NCBI RefSeq assembly: GCF_021484805.1
Contig: NZ_CP090557.1
Span: forward strand, 3,422,001-3,486,000
Length of the DNA: 64,000 nucleotides
Origin: Tellurirhabdus bombi
Lineage (GTDB): Bacteria; Bacteroidota; Bacteroidia; Cytophagales; Spirosomataceae
Reading direction: 5' to 3'
The notes beneath the pieces were generated by a model. It did not search any database, had not been told where the DNA came from, and saw only the letters and a list, made by a program, of their open reading frames with translations. The translations under genes were made by a program, and so were the position numbers. Of this stretch, positions 44,420 to 55,234 are shown piece after piece (position 1 is the stretch's first letter; the number at the start of each line of letters is the position of its first letter).

Positions 44420-44857
44420 TCAGAGTGTTGGTGTTACTTTGGTGTTGGCGGGCACGCGGGCGAGGTCAAGCCAGAAAATCCGAATTTGGTGAATTAACTG
44501 CGAGAGCTCCGCGTAGCTGGCTGGTTTGGTCAAAAACGAGTTAGCGCCTAGTTCATACGATTGAATTACGTGTTCAGGTGCCGACGAGGTTGTAAACATA
44601 ATAACGGGAATTGACCGGAAAGCCGGGTTTGCGCGCAGATTCCGCAGGGTCGAAAAACCGTCCATACGGGGCATATTCAGGTCAAGTAGAATCAGGGCAG
44701 GTTTTGCTTCTGATTGATCTAGTTTCTCTAATAATTCTACGCCATCAGCCGCGAAAACCATTTCGCAATCGAGCCAGTTTGTATCAAAGACTGACTTGAC
44801 CAGGAAGCGGTCATCTTCGTCATCGTCAGCCATGAATATTTTAAATTTGCTGGGCAT
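44420..44857 (-). CDS. Single-domain response regulator
   Basis: Receiver-only protein of 145 residues, Rcp1-like. The acidic cluster DDDEDD sits at 11-16, phosphoacceptor Asp59 in LILLDLNMPRMDG, Thr89/90 in MFTT and Lys111 in LTKPASY. It ends immediately next to the stop codon of the LytTR regulator on the other strand, with no base between. It has no output domain, so it is likely a phosphorelay or protein-interaction switch. Its kinase is not evident. Confidence 0.9.
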   Translation of the reverse strand: MPSKFKIFMADDDEDDRFLVKSVFDTNWLDCEMVFAADGVELLEKLDQSEAKPALILLDLNMPRMDGFSTLRNLRANPAFRSIPVIMFTTSSAPEHVIQSYELGANSFLTKPASYAELSQLIHQIRIFWLDLARVPANTKVTPTL

Positions 44858-45478
44858 AGTCTATTAGGGGCAATTTTATCCTAAAGAAGTTACCTACCAA
44901 AGTTAGGGATTTTACTTTAAATAACACTTGATTAAGCGGAAAAACATTTACCTTCTGGCGCGTAAAAAGACGGGGTATGGGTTCGAAAAAACAACGAAGG
45001 AGAGCAGAGTTAAGCCGTTGTTAATTTACTTTTAACCTTGTTTTAATGAACCATGAGCAACTTGCAACGGCAAACAAGGAAAGCTTGTGAAACGGTTGAA
45101 ACGGTTTTTGGGCCTTTATTTTGAACGCTGGTATTCCTTCCGGCGTACCTTCTATTTTATTAGCGTTCTGCTGGCTTTGTCGCTGTCTCTTGTGCTGTTG
45201 TATAGCTATCATTTTCGCCATTCTACGACCTCAGGCTTTCGCAAAAGCCCTTCGCCCGCCGCGCAAAAAGCGGATCGGTCTCATCAATAATTGGTTGGCG
45301 GTGTTTCCCTTTGCCGGTCGCTGATCAAGGCTCTATAAAGCCAGTATTTAGTTGGCAGAAGAGCGGATAAATGCTTTTATTTGTGGCAATTTTTTTGCAT
45401 ATTTGTAGGATTAGGTGACCTATTTCACCCAGTTAATACATTGCTACATTAGTATTTTTCTAAGATAATTCCCCTAAT
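44858..45478. other. Intergenic region upstream of gyrA
   Basis: This 621-base region holds one possible small membrane-protein gene (45087-45290). A 14-codon frame at 45046-45090 has a stop that overlaps that gene's GTG. Near gyrA a TTTG at 45380-45383 and CATATTTG at 45398-45405 form a weak promoter-like pair, and a short inverted repeat GGTGA/TCACC lies at 45414-45429. Nothing else was recognised. Confidence 0.5.
45087..45290 (+). CDS. Possible small single-span membrane protein
   Basis: Frame of 67 codons starting GTG, preceded by a purine-rich AAGGAAAG. The product has a basic N terminus (MKRLKRFLGLYFERWY), one hydrophobic span (FISVLLALSLSLVLLY) and a basic Ser/Pro tail, fitting the positive-inside rule. 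No family was recognised. Other overlapping frames exist in the same stretch, so coding is plausible but not certain. Confidence 0.4.
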   Translation: MKRLKRFLGLYFERWYSFRRTFYFISVLLALSLSLVLLYSYHFRHSTTSGFRKSPSPAAQKADRSHQ

Positions 45479-48010
45479 ATGGCTGAGGAAACCAGCAATA
45501 GCATTATCCCCATTAATATCGAGGATGAAATGCGCGGCGCTTACATCGATTATTCGATGTCGGTTATTATCTCCCGCGCACTTCCGGACGTTCGAGACGG
45601 CCTGAAACCAGTACACCGTCGGGTGTTGTTCGGGATGGCTGAACTAGGCGTTAATTACAACAAGCCACATAAGAAATCAGCCCGTATTGTGGGCGAGGTA
45701 CTGGGTAAATACCACCCGCACGGTGATTCGTCTGTTTACGACACCATGGTGCGGATGGCACAGGACTGGTCGTTGCGGTATCCGCTCGTCGATGGTCAGG
45801 GAAACTTCGGATCCATCGATGGCGATTCGCCGGCGGCCATGCGTTATACCGAGGCGCGTCTGAAGCGAATAGCGGAGGAAATCCTGACGGATATTTATAA
45901 AGAAACCGTTGATTTTCAGTCAAACTTTGACGATTCCCTGCAGGAGCCTTCGGTCATGCCGGGTAAACTGCCAAATCTGCTTTTGAATGGCTCGTCGGGT
46001 ATTGCGGTAGGGATGGCCACCAACATGGCACCCCATAACCTGACGGAGGTGGTGAACGGCATTGTTGCGTACATTGATAACCACGACATCACGGTTGAGG
46101 AGTTGATGCAATACGTGACCGCTCCCGATTTTCCGACCGGCGGAACGATCTACGGCATGGAAGGGGTGAAGAACGCCTTCCGGACGGGACGGGGTCGGGT
46201 CGTGATGCGGGCGAATGCCACCATTGAAGAGAATCGGGGCAAAACGCAGATCATCGTTACGGAAATTCCCTATATGGTGAACAAATCGGTGATGCTGGAA
46301 AAAACAGCGGATCTGATCAATGAGAAAAAAATTGAAGGTATTTCGGCCTTTCGGGACGAATCGGACCGCGACGGACTACGGGTTGTCTATGACCTCAAGC
46401 GTGACGCGGTGCCCAACGTGGTGCTGAATAACCTCTATAAATATACCCAACTGCAATCTTCTTTCGGGATTAACAACGTGGCTTTGGTGAAAGGCCGGCC
46501 CATGTTGCTGAATCTGAGAGATATGATTCGGTATTATGTTGAGCACCGCCAGGAAGTAATTACCCGTCGGACGCAGTATGAATTACGCGAAGCCGAAAAA
46601 CGGGCGCATATCTTGCAGGGTCTGTTGATTGCGCTGGATAATCTGGACGCGGTGATCGAGTTGATTCGGAAAGCACGCGATCCGGAGATGGCTAAGACAG
46701 GCTTGATCGAGCAGTTCAGCCTGAGCGAAGTGCAGGCAAAAGCCATACTCGAACTGCGTTTGCAACGACTAACGGGTCTGGAACGCGATAAGATCATCGC
46801 TGAATACGAAGAGCTGGCCCGATTAATTGAAGATCTTAAAGGCATTCTGGACAGCGAAGATCGTAAGCTGAGTATTGTTCGGGAAGAACTACTCGACATT
46901 AAAGCCCGCTACGGTGATGCCCGCCGGACGCAAATCAATGCCTTGGGCGATGGGAACATCAGTGACTTGTCGCTCATTGCCGATGAGGAAATGCTCATTA
47001 CCATTTCGCGGCAGGGTTACATCAAGCGGACGCCACTGGGCGAGTACCGGGCGCAGAGCCGGGGAGGAGTTGGTTCGCGGGCGGTAAGAACCAAAGACGA
47101 TGACTTTACCGAGCATATCTTTACCGCAACCATGCATAATACCCTGCTGATCTTCACGCAGAAAGGTCGCCTGTACTGGTTACCGGTGTATGAGCTGCCC
47201 GAAGGATCCCGGGATTCGAAAGGTCGCCCGCTGGCCAACTTTATCAATATCGAAGGAGATGATAAGGTACGGGCGGTGATCAACGTGAAAGATCTGAAAA
47301 ATGAAGACTACATCAACAATAATTACATTGTGATGTGTACTGAGCTGGGAACCATTAAGAAAACGTTGCTCGAAGCTTTCTCGCGTCCGCGTCAGAACGG
47401 AATCATTGCCATTACCATCAATGAAGAGGAGGGCGATCAGCTGTTGAACGTTTGTCTGACCACGGGTGATAACGATATTGTCATTGGTTCGAGCCAGGGC
47501 AAGGCGGTTCGCTTTAACGAAAGCCGGGTTCGTCCGATGGGTCGGACCGCTGCCGGTGTGAAAGGAATTGAATTGGCCGAGACGGATGATAAAGTTGTCG
47601 GAATGGTTTGTATTGCCCGCCAGGATGCTCAATTGATGGTGGTTTCTGAGAAAGGATTCGGAAAACGTTCGGAAGTAGAGGAGTACCGCGTGACAAACCG
47701 GGGTGCTAAAGGCGTTGGTACCTTAAAAGTAACCGAAAAAGTAGGTGCGCTGGTATCGATCATTGAAGTAACCGATTCGGATGATTTGATGATTATTACC
47801 AAGTCGGGAACGGCGATTCGGATGCACGTTGACGAAATTCGCCTGAGTGGTCGGAATACCCAGGGCGTTAAATTGATTAATTTGCGCGACAATGATGCGA
47901 TTTCTTCCGTGACTCAAATTGCCCGTGAGGACGATGAAGAGGAGGGAGAAGAAGGTCAAAACGAAGGGCTAGCCCCTGGCGAAGGAGCAGCATCTGAGTC
48001 TGAAGCTTGA
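45479..48010 (+). CDS. gyrA: DNA gyrase subunit A
   Basis: Topoisomerase II subunit of 843 residues that cuts and rejoins DNA during negative supercoiling. The catalytic Tyr123 lies in [10 protein letters not shown]. The quinolone-determining stretch reads [11 protein letters not shown], with Ser84 and Asp88 at the positions equal to E. coli Ser83 and Asp87, i.e. the susceptible state. The C-terminal beta-pinwheel carries a GyrA-box-like QSRGGVGSR sequence, which supports gyrase rather than ParC. The protein ends with a very acidic tail of about 30 residues. Confidence 0.97.
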   Translation: MAEETSNSIIPINIEDEMRGAYIDYSMSVIISRALPDVRDGLKPVHRRVLFGMAELGVNYNKPHKKSARIVGEVLGKYHPHGDSSVYDTMVRMAQDWSLRYPLVDGQGNFGSIDGDSPAAMRYTEARLKRIAEEILTDIYKETVDFQSNFDDSLQEPSVMPGKLPNLLLNGSSGIAVGMATNMAPHNLTEVVNGIVAYIDNHDITVEELMQYVTAPDFPTGGTIYGMEGVKNAFRTGRGRVVMRANATIEENRGKTQIIVTEIPYMVNKSVMLEKTADLINEKKIEGISAFRDESDRDGLRVVYDLKRDAVPNVVLNNLYKYTQLQSSFGINNVALVKGRPMLLNLRDMIRYYVEHRQEVITRRTQYELREAEKRAHILQGLLIALDNLDAVIELIRKARDPEMAKTGLIEQFSLSEVQAKAILELRLQRLTGLERDKIIAEYEELARLIEDLKGILDSEDRKLSIVREELLDIKARYGDARRTQINALGDGNISDLSLIADEEMLITISRQGYIKRTPLGEYRAQSRGGVGSRAVRTKDDDFTEHIFTATMHNTLLIFTQKGRLYWLPVYELPEGSRDSKGRPLANFINIEGDDKVRAVINVKDLKNEDYINNNYIVMCTELGTIKKTLLEAFSRPRQNGIIAITINEEEGDQLLNVCLTTGDNDIVIGSSQGKAVRFNESRVRPMGRTAAGVKGIELAETDDKVVGMVCIARQDAQLMVVSEKGFGKRSEVEEYRVTNRGAKGVGTLKVTEKVGALVSIIEVTDSDDLMIITKSGTAIRMHVDEIRLSGRNTQGVKLINLRDNDAISSVTQIAREDDEEEGEEGQNEGLAPGEGAASESEA

Positions 48011-48083
48011 TATTTCCGTAAAATATACGGTACTTTCCGCATTGATCGTTCGTTATAATTTTCAACCAACAAAGTCTCTTCAC

Positions 48084-49514
48084 ATGAAAAAAATCTCGTT
48101 CATTCTGTTGGCGAGTTGCTTAACAACAGGAGTGTATGCCCAGCAAGGCCTAGATGCCGTGATGGAGCAGCAATTTAAAAAGGACAAAGAAAAGAGTGAC
48201 AAAGCCATCACGGACGAAAAAAGCGCGGCAAAAGCAGCCACTTGGCTGAGCCGGGCTAAGACGTACGAAAGCATTGCAACGCAGGCAATGAAACTCGATT
48301 CGAACGCAGCCTTTGCCGCGTATGAAGCGTACAAGAAAACCATAGAGCTGGATCAGAAAGATGGTAAACCGGGTAAGGCGGCCAAAGAAGCGGAAGATGC
48401 GCTGAAAGGGCAGAACCTGTTTCAGGCTTTCCTGAACTCGGGGATTATGAAGTACCAGGCTAAGAATTACGCCGATGCGTCGAAATTCACGGCCGTTGCT
48501 GGTGAGATCAATCCGAAGGATACAACAGCTGCTTTGTACGGTGGTATTTTTGCGCAGCAGGCAAATGACATGCCCGTAGCTAAGAACAACTTCGAGCGTT
48601 ATGTAACCAACGGCGGAAAAGATCCTAGCGTGTATTACTCCTTGGCGACGCTTTATCAACAAGACAAAGACGTTGATAAAGCACTGGCTACGTTGGATAA
48701 GGGAATTTCTTCATTAGGAGGGAACAAGGACCTGAGCGCGGCTAAAGTAAATATCTTGATCAACGCAGGTCGTATGGACGATGCGATGAAAGATATGCAG
48801 ACGTTGGCCGAGAAGGATCCGAACAACGCGGCAAACTGGCTGAACCTGGCGGGTATTTACGATAATACATCGAGCAATGCGGGAGTTGAGATACGCAAAT
48901 TAGGTGGCAATGCACGCAAAGGTCCAAGCTTGACGAAGCAATTATCGGAGCAGAAAGACGCGTTAGCGGCGATGCAGGGAGAGTTAACTAAATTATCAAC
49001 TCGCTCAAAGGCGCAACCAAAGAACGCAGAAATCAAACGCCAGCTGACATCGGTCACCCAGATGGTAGCCGACAAAAAGGCTGATATTGCTGCTACTGAG
49101 AAAGCCATTAAGGAGCAAGCGGCTCAACCAGCGGGCGAGGATCCAAAAGCTAAACTCGAAACGCTGACAAAACAGCGTGATGAGAGCCGGGCAAAAGCGC
49201 GACAGTTTTACGTAAAGGCTTTACAAATCGAACCGAACAATTATGATGGTAACTACAACTTAGGCGTTTCGTACTTCAACGAAGCGGTTGAATTGAAGAA
49301 CCAGGTTGATGCGATGGACATGAAAGAGTACCAGGCGCGCGGTAAAGAGATGGATGGTCAGGTTTGCGGAAAGTTCAAGCAAGCACTGCCATATTTTGAA
49401 AAAGCAAAAAGTGTTAAAGATACCGAGCCGGACTTGACCGAAAATCTGAAAAACCTTCAGGATATCCTGAAGCAGTTTGAAGAGAAGAAAGTCGCTTGTG
49501 TAGAATCGAAATAA
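48084..49514 (+). CDS. Exported TPR protein
   Basis: Protein of 476 residues with a signal peptide ending VYAQ. It contains several tetratricopeptide-type helices (GIMKYQAKNYADASKFTAVAGEINPKD, VYYSLATLYQQDKDVDKALATLDKG, NYDGNYNLGVSYFNEAVEL) and a long coiled, Lys/Gln-rich segment near 290-380. It is probably a periplasmic or surface-facing scaffold. It follows gyrA by 73 bases, but a separate promoter is possible. Start ATG 48084 is fixed by the signal peptide. A specific role is not evident. Confidence 0.85.
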   Translation: MKKISFILLASCLTTGVYAQQGLDAVMEQQFKKDKEKSDKAITDEKSAAKAATWLSRAKTYESIATQAMKLDSNAAFAAYEAYKKTIELDQKDGKPGKAAKEAEDALKGQNLFQAFLNSGIMKYQAKNYADASKFTAVAGEINPKDTTAALYGGIFAQQANDMPVAKNNFERYVTNGGKDPSVYYSLATLYQQDKDVDKALATLDKGISSLGGNKDLSAAKVNILINAGRMDDAMKDMQTLAEKDPNNAANWLNLAGIYDNTSSNAGVEIRKLGGNARKGPSLTKQLSEQKDALAAMQGELTKLSTRSKAQPKNAEIKRQLTSVTQMVADKKADIAATEKAIKEQAAQPAGEDPKAKLETLTKQRDESRAKARQFYVKALQIEPNNYDGNYNLGVSYFNEAVELKNQVDAMDMKEYQARGKEMDGQVCGKFKQALPYFEKAKSVKDTEPDLTENLKNLQDILKQFEEKKVACVESK

Positions 49515-49521
49515 TGGAGTG

Positions 49522-49554
49522 GAGGGTGGTTCTAATCGATCACCCTCTTTCTTT
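49522..49554 (+). terminator. Terminator of the TPR gene
   Basis: A seven-base stem GAGGGTG / CACCCTC (49522-49528 with 49541-49547) is followed by TTTCTTT, eight bases after the stop codon. Confidence 0.65.
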
Positions 49555-49967
49555 GAAAAACCTAGTTAACATAATATAAATTATAAAACAAGCTATATCT
49601 ATGAAGTGACTATTGTTTAATATGAATTAGAAACTAAGAGAGTACTATATACTTATTATATCACACTATCAAGATAGCTCTCAAAAAAGGATAGCTCTCC
49701 TTGATTCTAAAAGGTATACAGTAGAGTGAGGCAGGTCTTGGTTATTTGATTCTGCATACTGAAATTATTTGACTAACCACTAGCGGAAGATTGCTACGAT
49801 AACTGAGCTGATTGCTGGTTGCTGATTCAAGTTTGTTCCAAAGTCGCGTAATAATTAGTTATGCCAATTTCGTAGAAAGTAAAGGTGTTCTTATAAGTCC
49901 GAAAACGAGCCGGCCCGCATTGTCATCGAACAATACAGGCCGGCTTTATAACTAAAAGGAATAACTA
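49555..49967. other. AT-rich intergenic region
   Basis: No gene is seen. A 10-base direct repeat GATAGCTCTC occurs at 49673-49682 and 49690-49699 (17-base period). A strong hairpin at 49908-49945 ends the region. Confidence 0.55.
49908..49945 (-). terminator. Terminator of the XRE regulator gene
   Basis: The outer arms AGCCGGCC / GGCCGGCT (49908-49915 with 49938-49945) and inner arms ATTGT / ACAAT (49919-49923 with 49930-49934) form a two-part stem 22 bases past the gene's stop. On the minus strand it is followed by CGTTTTC. Confidence 0.65.
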
Positions 49968-50372
49968 TTAGGAAGGACTATATTCTTTAAACGTCCCATC
50001 GGAATAAAAAATCAGAATACGCTCGATCGTTTTTGCGGAAGAATTGGTAATGGGATTCTGATCAGGTACTACAGCTGGTGCTTTCTCCTGCGGAATTTCG
50101 GGCTGTAATACTGGTTTTTTAGCTGTGGTTTGAGGTGTAAATTGTGAATTACGATTGACAATTGGAACAGACTCCTCTTCTTCCAATATCCAATCGTAAC
50201 CTAAATCGGGAAAGCGTCGAATGATCTTTTGGATAATGTCGAAGCTTGGTCGATTACGTCCAGACAAGATGTGAGAGATACTTGAACGTTGTACACCTAT
50301 CTCATCGGCAAAGTGTGACGGAGTTAAATTCTTGTCTTTCAGTATGAATTTAATTTTGTCATTAATACTCAT
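49968..50372 (-). CDS. XRE-family transcriptional regulator
   Basis: Protein of 134 residues with an N-terminal helix-turn-helix of Cro/CI type (residues about 5-60: KDKNLTPSHFADEIGVQRSSISHILSGRNRPSFDIIQKI), followed by a Pro/Gln-rich linker and a short C-terminal strand pair (ERILIFYSDGTFKEY). The ATG at 50372 gives MSINDKIKF, as in relatives. A TTG at 50390 also lies in frame but would precede the domain. A perfect palindrome lies 20 bases upstream, suggesting autoregulation. Confidence 0.85.
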   Translation of the reverse strand: MSINDKIKFILKDKNLTPSHFADEIGVQRSSISHILSGRNRPSFDIIQKIIRRFPDLGYDWILEEEESVPIVNRNSQFTPQTTAKKPVLQPEIPQEKAPAVVPDQNPITNSSAKTIERILIFYSDGTFKEYSPS

Positions 50373-50391
50373 GGCGGCTGTTTTTGTCAAA

Positions 50392-50425
50392 TGTAAACTG
50401 TTTACAAATCAATATCAAGTTTACA
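50392..50425. promoter_or_regulatory. Palindromic operator upstream of the XRE gene
   Basis: The perfect inverted repeat TGTAAAC-T-GTTTACA (50392-50406) starts 20 bases upstream of the XRE start codon. A further half-site GTTTACA lies at 50419-50425. The size and symmetry suit a dimeric Cro/CI-type protein and probable autoregulation. Confidence 0.6.
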
Positions 50426-50442
50426 TGGATCAATAATTGGGA

Positions 50443-50462
50443 TTTGTAAATACTGTTACAAA
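50443..50462. promoter_or_regulatory. Second inverted repeat upstream of the XRE gene
   Basis: The arms TTTGTAA and TTACAAA (50443-50449 and 50456-50462), six bases apart, share the GTAA/TTAC core of the first palindrome and may be a second operator for the same regulator. Confidence 0.45.
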
Positions 50463-50493
50463 AGTAAAGCCGACACATTTGTGATATGTCGGC
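50459..50493 (-). terminator. Terminator of dapD
   Basis: The seven-base stem GCCGACA / TGTCGGC (50469-50475 with 50487-50493) on the minus strand is followed by the T-rich sequence TTTACTTTTG. It lies about 40 bases past the dapD stop. Confidence 0.65.
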
Positions 50494-50534
50494 CAATGTT
50501 AAACTATTTAATAATGTAATTAATCGTAGTCTGT

Positions 50535-51353
50535 TTACACAGTTACATTGTTTTCGCGTAGGGCTTCGTTCAATGACGTTTTTAAATCAGTGGATTCTTT
50601 ACGTTGGCCAATGATTAATGCGCACGGAACATAAAAGGTACCAGCCGAAAATTCTTTAGGAATACTACCCGGAATCACGACCGAGTTCGCAGGTACATAT
50701 CCTCTATATTCTTTTGGTTCGGTGCCTGTAACGTCAATGATCTTGGAGGTGCCAGTAATGGTCACTCCTGCTCCTAGAACAGCTCGTTTACCGATTCGTG
50801 CTCCTTCAACGACAATGCAGCGAGAACCAATAAAAGCGCCATCTTCGACAATAACTGGGGAAGCTTGTGGCGGTTCAAGCACACCTCCGATTCCTACTCC
50901 CCCGCTCAGGTGAACATCTTTTCCAATTTGAGCACAGCTTCCTACAGTTGCCCAAGTATCAACCATTGTGCGCTCATCCACGTAAGCACCTATATTAACA
51001 TAGGAAGGCATGAGAATGGCGTTAGGCGCAATGTAGGATCCATAGCGTGCTACCGCGGGTGGAACAACCCGAACTCCTCTCCTGTCGTAATCTTTCTTTA
51101 AAGGGATTTTGTCATAATAGTCAAAGATACAAGCTTGACTCACCTGCATTTTTTGGGAAGCAAAATAAAGTAAGATGGCTTTCTTGGCCCAGTCATTAAC
51201 AATCCAATCCTGGGTTTCTTCCGAATAATACGCAACGCGTAACTCTCCATTGTCAAGCTGTGCAATGGTTTCACGAATAATTGATAATGAACTCTCTTGA
51301 TTAAGCAACGAGCGCTCTTCCCAAATTTGTTCAATTTCAGCTTTGTAAGCCAT
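50535..51353 (-). CDS. dapD: 2,3,4,5-tetrahydrodipicolinate N-succinyltransferase
   Basis: Trimeric left-handed beta-helix enzyme of 272 residues, transferring succinyl from succinyl-CoA to tetrahydrodipicolinate on the route to diaminopimelate and lysine. Hexapeptide repeats run through about 105-220. Key stretches are RRGVRVVPPAVARYGSYI, NIGAYVDERTMVDTWATVGSCAQIG, HLSGGVGIGGVLEP and the C-terminal NSVVIPGSIPKEF. The start is the ATG at 51353, giving MAYKAEIEQIW. A TTG/GTG-type start further up is not needed. Length matches the family. The gene lies in an AT-rich, gene-poor neighbourhood. Confidence 0.95.
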   Translation of the reverse strand: MAYKAEIEQIWEERSLLNQESSLSIIRETIAQLDNGELRVAYYSEETQDWIVNDWAKKAILLYFASQKMQVSQACIFDYYDKIPLKKDYDRRGVRVVPPAVARYGSYIAPNAILMPSYVNIGAYVDERTMVDTWATVGSCAQIGKDVHLSGGVGIGGVLEPPQASPVIVEDGAFIGSRCIVVEGARIGKRAVLGAGVTITGTSKIIDVTGTEPKEYRGYVPANSVVIPGSIPKEFSAGTFYVPCALIIGQRKESTDLKTSLNEALRENNVTV

Positions 51354-53239
<1,886 letters not shown>

Positions 53240-53265
53240 GAAAGCGGATAATACCAATTCCAACA

Positions 53266-53293
53266 AAAAAGGCGACTATACAGTCGCCTTTTT
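53266..53293. terminator. Bidirectional terminator of gap and trmB
   Basis: The perfect 12-base stem AAAAAGGCGACT / AGTCGCCTTTTT (53266-53277 with 53282-53293) overlaps the last codons of trmB on the minus strand and ends the gap transcript on the plus strand. Confidence 0.85.
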
Positions 53294-53944
53294 ATTTTTA
53301 CATTGCAGGTATTTTATGGAGAAGCCCTTTTCGGTAAATAGCTCTTCGTATTTGGTCTTTATCCCGAGGTGAATCAGGTTCAACTCCGAGGCGTACAAAT
53401 CATGCGTATGGGTAAGATCCGTGAAACCAGAAGCAGGCAACGTCTCAAGGCTATACTCAAAGAATTCCGTATTGTCCGTCTTAAGATGCAATACTCCGTT
53501 CTCCTTCAAAATCTGGCGGTATAATTCAAGAAATCGCGGATACGTTAAGCGTTTTTTCTCTTTCTTCTGCCGTGGCTGCGGATCTGGAAAAGTAATCCAG
53601 ATTTCATCGACTTCACCAGGCTCAAAAAAATCGCCGAGTTGCAGAATATCAACCCGTAGAAAGGCGACGTTATCCAAACCCTCATCCAGGGCTTGCTGGC
53701 TCCCCCGGGCAATGCGATCCCCTTTACGATCAACACCAATGAAATTGTTCTCTTTGTAATGCCGCGCCAATCCAACCGTATACTCTCCTTTCCCACAAGC
53801 TAATTCAAGGACAATCGGACGATCATTCTTGAAATACGTTTCCCGCCACTTTCCTTTTATGGTTGTAAATAGTTCTTTTCCTGACTCAATGACATTCGGA
53901 CTCTGCCGATTTTGTTCGAAACGTGCTAATTTTAAACGACTCAC
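53276..53944 (-). CDS. trmB: tRNA (guanine46-N7)-methyltransferase
   Basis: SAM-dependent enzyme of 222 residues that makes m7G46 in tRNA. The SAM-binding motif is LELACGKGEYTVGLA. Other family hallmarks are NFIGVDRKGDRIARG, the DEIWITFPDPQPRQKKEKKRLTYPRFLELY block and NGVLHLKTDN. The start codon is GTG at 53944, two bases from the folC stop. It is last in the minus-strand run after the TonB-like gene and folC, and its 3' end is built into the terminator. Confidence 0.94.
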   Translation of the reverse strand: MSRLKLARFEQNRQSPNVIESGKELFTTIKGKWRETYFKNDRPIVLELACGKGEYTVGLARHYKENNFIGVDRKGDRIARGSQQALDEGLDNVAFLRVDILQLGDFFEPGEVDEIWITFPDPQPRQKKEKKRLTYPRFLELYRQILKENGVLHLKTDNTEFFEYSLETLPASGFTDLTHTHDLYASELNLIHLGIKTKYEELFTEKGFSIKYLQCKNKKATV

Positions 53945-53945
53945 T

Positions 53946-55232
53946 TTATAAATTCTCTAATTCTGCTACAATATAGGTGCTTCCCGTAATCAAAATACAA
54001 TCGCCAGAAGCGGCATTCACTTTGGCTGCTGCCACAGCATCATTCACCGAGTCATAAGAAATTCCCGATAAACCTTGCGCTTGGGCCAAAGCTTGCAATT
54101 CGACAACCGGTAAGCTGCGGGGTATATTCGCCGCACAAAAATAGTAATTTGCGTTCTTGGGCAACAAGCGAATTACCCGCGAAAGATCTTTATCCTTTAC
54201 AAAACCCACGACAACATGCAAGCTGGCGTATGAAATCTGCTCTAGAGACGCAAATACATCCGTAAGCCCCGCTTCGTTGTGCGCGGTATCACAGACCACC
54301 AAGGGCGCGTGTTCCAGTATTTGCCAACGGCCCTTCAAACCCGTTCGGTCAACCACCTTTTTAAAGCCCTCTTCGATAGCTTTCCGGGGAATTGCCCGTT
54401 CATTCTCCAAAACAGCCAGAGTCCTGAGAACACCGGCGGTATTCTTCATCTGGTAATTGCCCCGTAGTCCGATGGTTAGGGTACCCCATGCTTCCCCCTT
54501 ATGGGTCACGGCCAGGGTCCGTCCCTCCAACCCATCTGAAATGCCTGCAACCACGTACTCATCCGAGGCAAAGGCAATCGGGCTACCTAATGCCGTTGCT
54601 ACCTCTCTAAAAACCGCTTCGGTTTCCGCGGCCCGTTCACTAATAACCACCGGCACCCCTGGTTTTATAATCCCCGCTTTTTCAAAAGCAATCTTTTCCA
54701 GCGAATCGCCCAGCACATCCGTATGGTCCCAGCCAATGTTGGTGATCAACGAAACCAGCGGCGTAATAATATTGGTCGAATCCAGTCTACCGCCCAAGCC
54801 TACCTCTATAACCGCCAAATCTACTTCCTGACGCACGAACTCGTCGAAGGCCAGGGCTACGGTTATTTCAAAGAAGGACGGCGCTATCGCCTCGATTAGG
54901 CCCTTGTTTTGAGTGACAAAATGAGCCACCGCGTTTTCTGAGATAGGAATCCCATCCACGCGAATGCGTTCGGTAAATGATTTTAGATGCGGCGATGTAT
55001 AAAGCCCGGTTTTATACCCCGCCGCCTGGAGTACGGCGGATAACAAATGGGAGGAACTCCCCTTTCCGTTCGTTCCTCCCACGTGGATGCATTTGAGCTT
55101 GTCTTGGGGGTTGCCTAAAGCGGCACATAATTTCTTGATATTGCCTAAACCCGGCTTGATGGCTTTCGCTCCAACCCGGTGAAAAACGGGCAGCTGCGCA
55201 TATAAATACGCAACAGCTTCTGAATACGTCAC
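53946..55232 (-). CDS. folC: Folylpolyglutamate synthase / dihydrofolate synthase
   Basis: ATP-dependent Mur-ligase-like enzyme of 428 residues adding glutamate to folates and probably dihydropteroate. P-loop GGTNGKGSSSHLL near 53-65, YTSPHLKSFTERIRVDG, the VIEVGLGGRLDSTNI block, TNIGWDHTDVLG, CDTAHNEAG and VGFVKDKD are all seen. The start is GTG at 55232, separated by two bases from the TonB-like stop. Synteny with a TonB-like gene is common in Bacteroidota (from memory), without a known functional tie. Confidence 0.94.
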   Translation of the reverse strand: MTYSEAVAYLYAQLPVFHRVGAKAIKPGLGNIKKLCAALGNPQDKLKCIHVGGTNGKGSSSHLLSAVLQAAGYKTGLYTSPHLKSFTERIRVDGIPISENAVAHFVTQNKGLIEAIAPSFFEITVALAFDEFVRQEVDLAVIEVGLGGRLDSTNIITPLVSLITNIGWDHTDVLGDSLEKIAFEKAGIIKPGVPVVISERAAETEAVFREVATALGSPIAFASDEYVVAGISDGLEGRTLAVTHKGEAWGTLTIGLRGNYQMKNTAGVLRTLAVLENERAIPRKAIEEGFKKVVDRTGLKGRWQILEHAPLVVCDTAHNEAGLTDVFASLEQISYASLHVVVGFVKDKDLSRVIRLLPKNANYYFCAANIPRSLPVVELQALAQAQGLSGISYDSVNDAVAAAKVNAASGDCILITGSTYIVAELENL

Positions 55233-55234
55233 GC

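Noticed and set aside
49673-49699. Direct repeat GATAGCTCTC as a possible CRISPR or attachment site
   Set aside because: Only two copies with a seven-base gap, no array, no cas gene and no integrase nearby.
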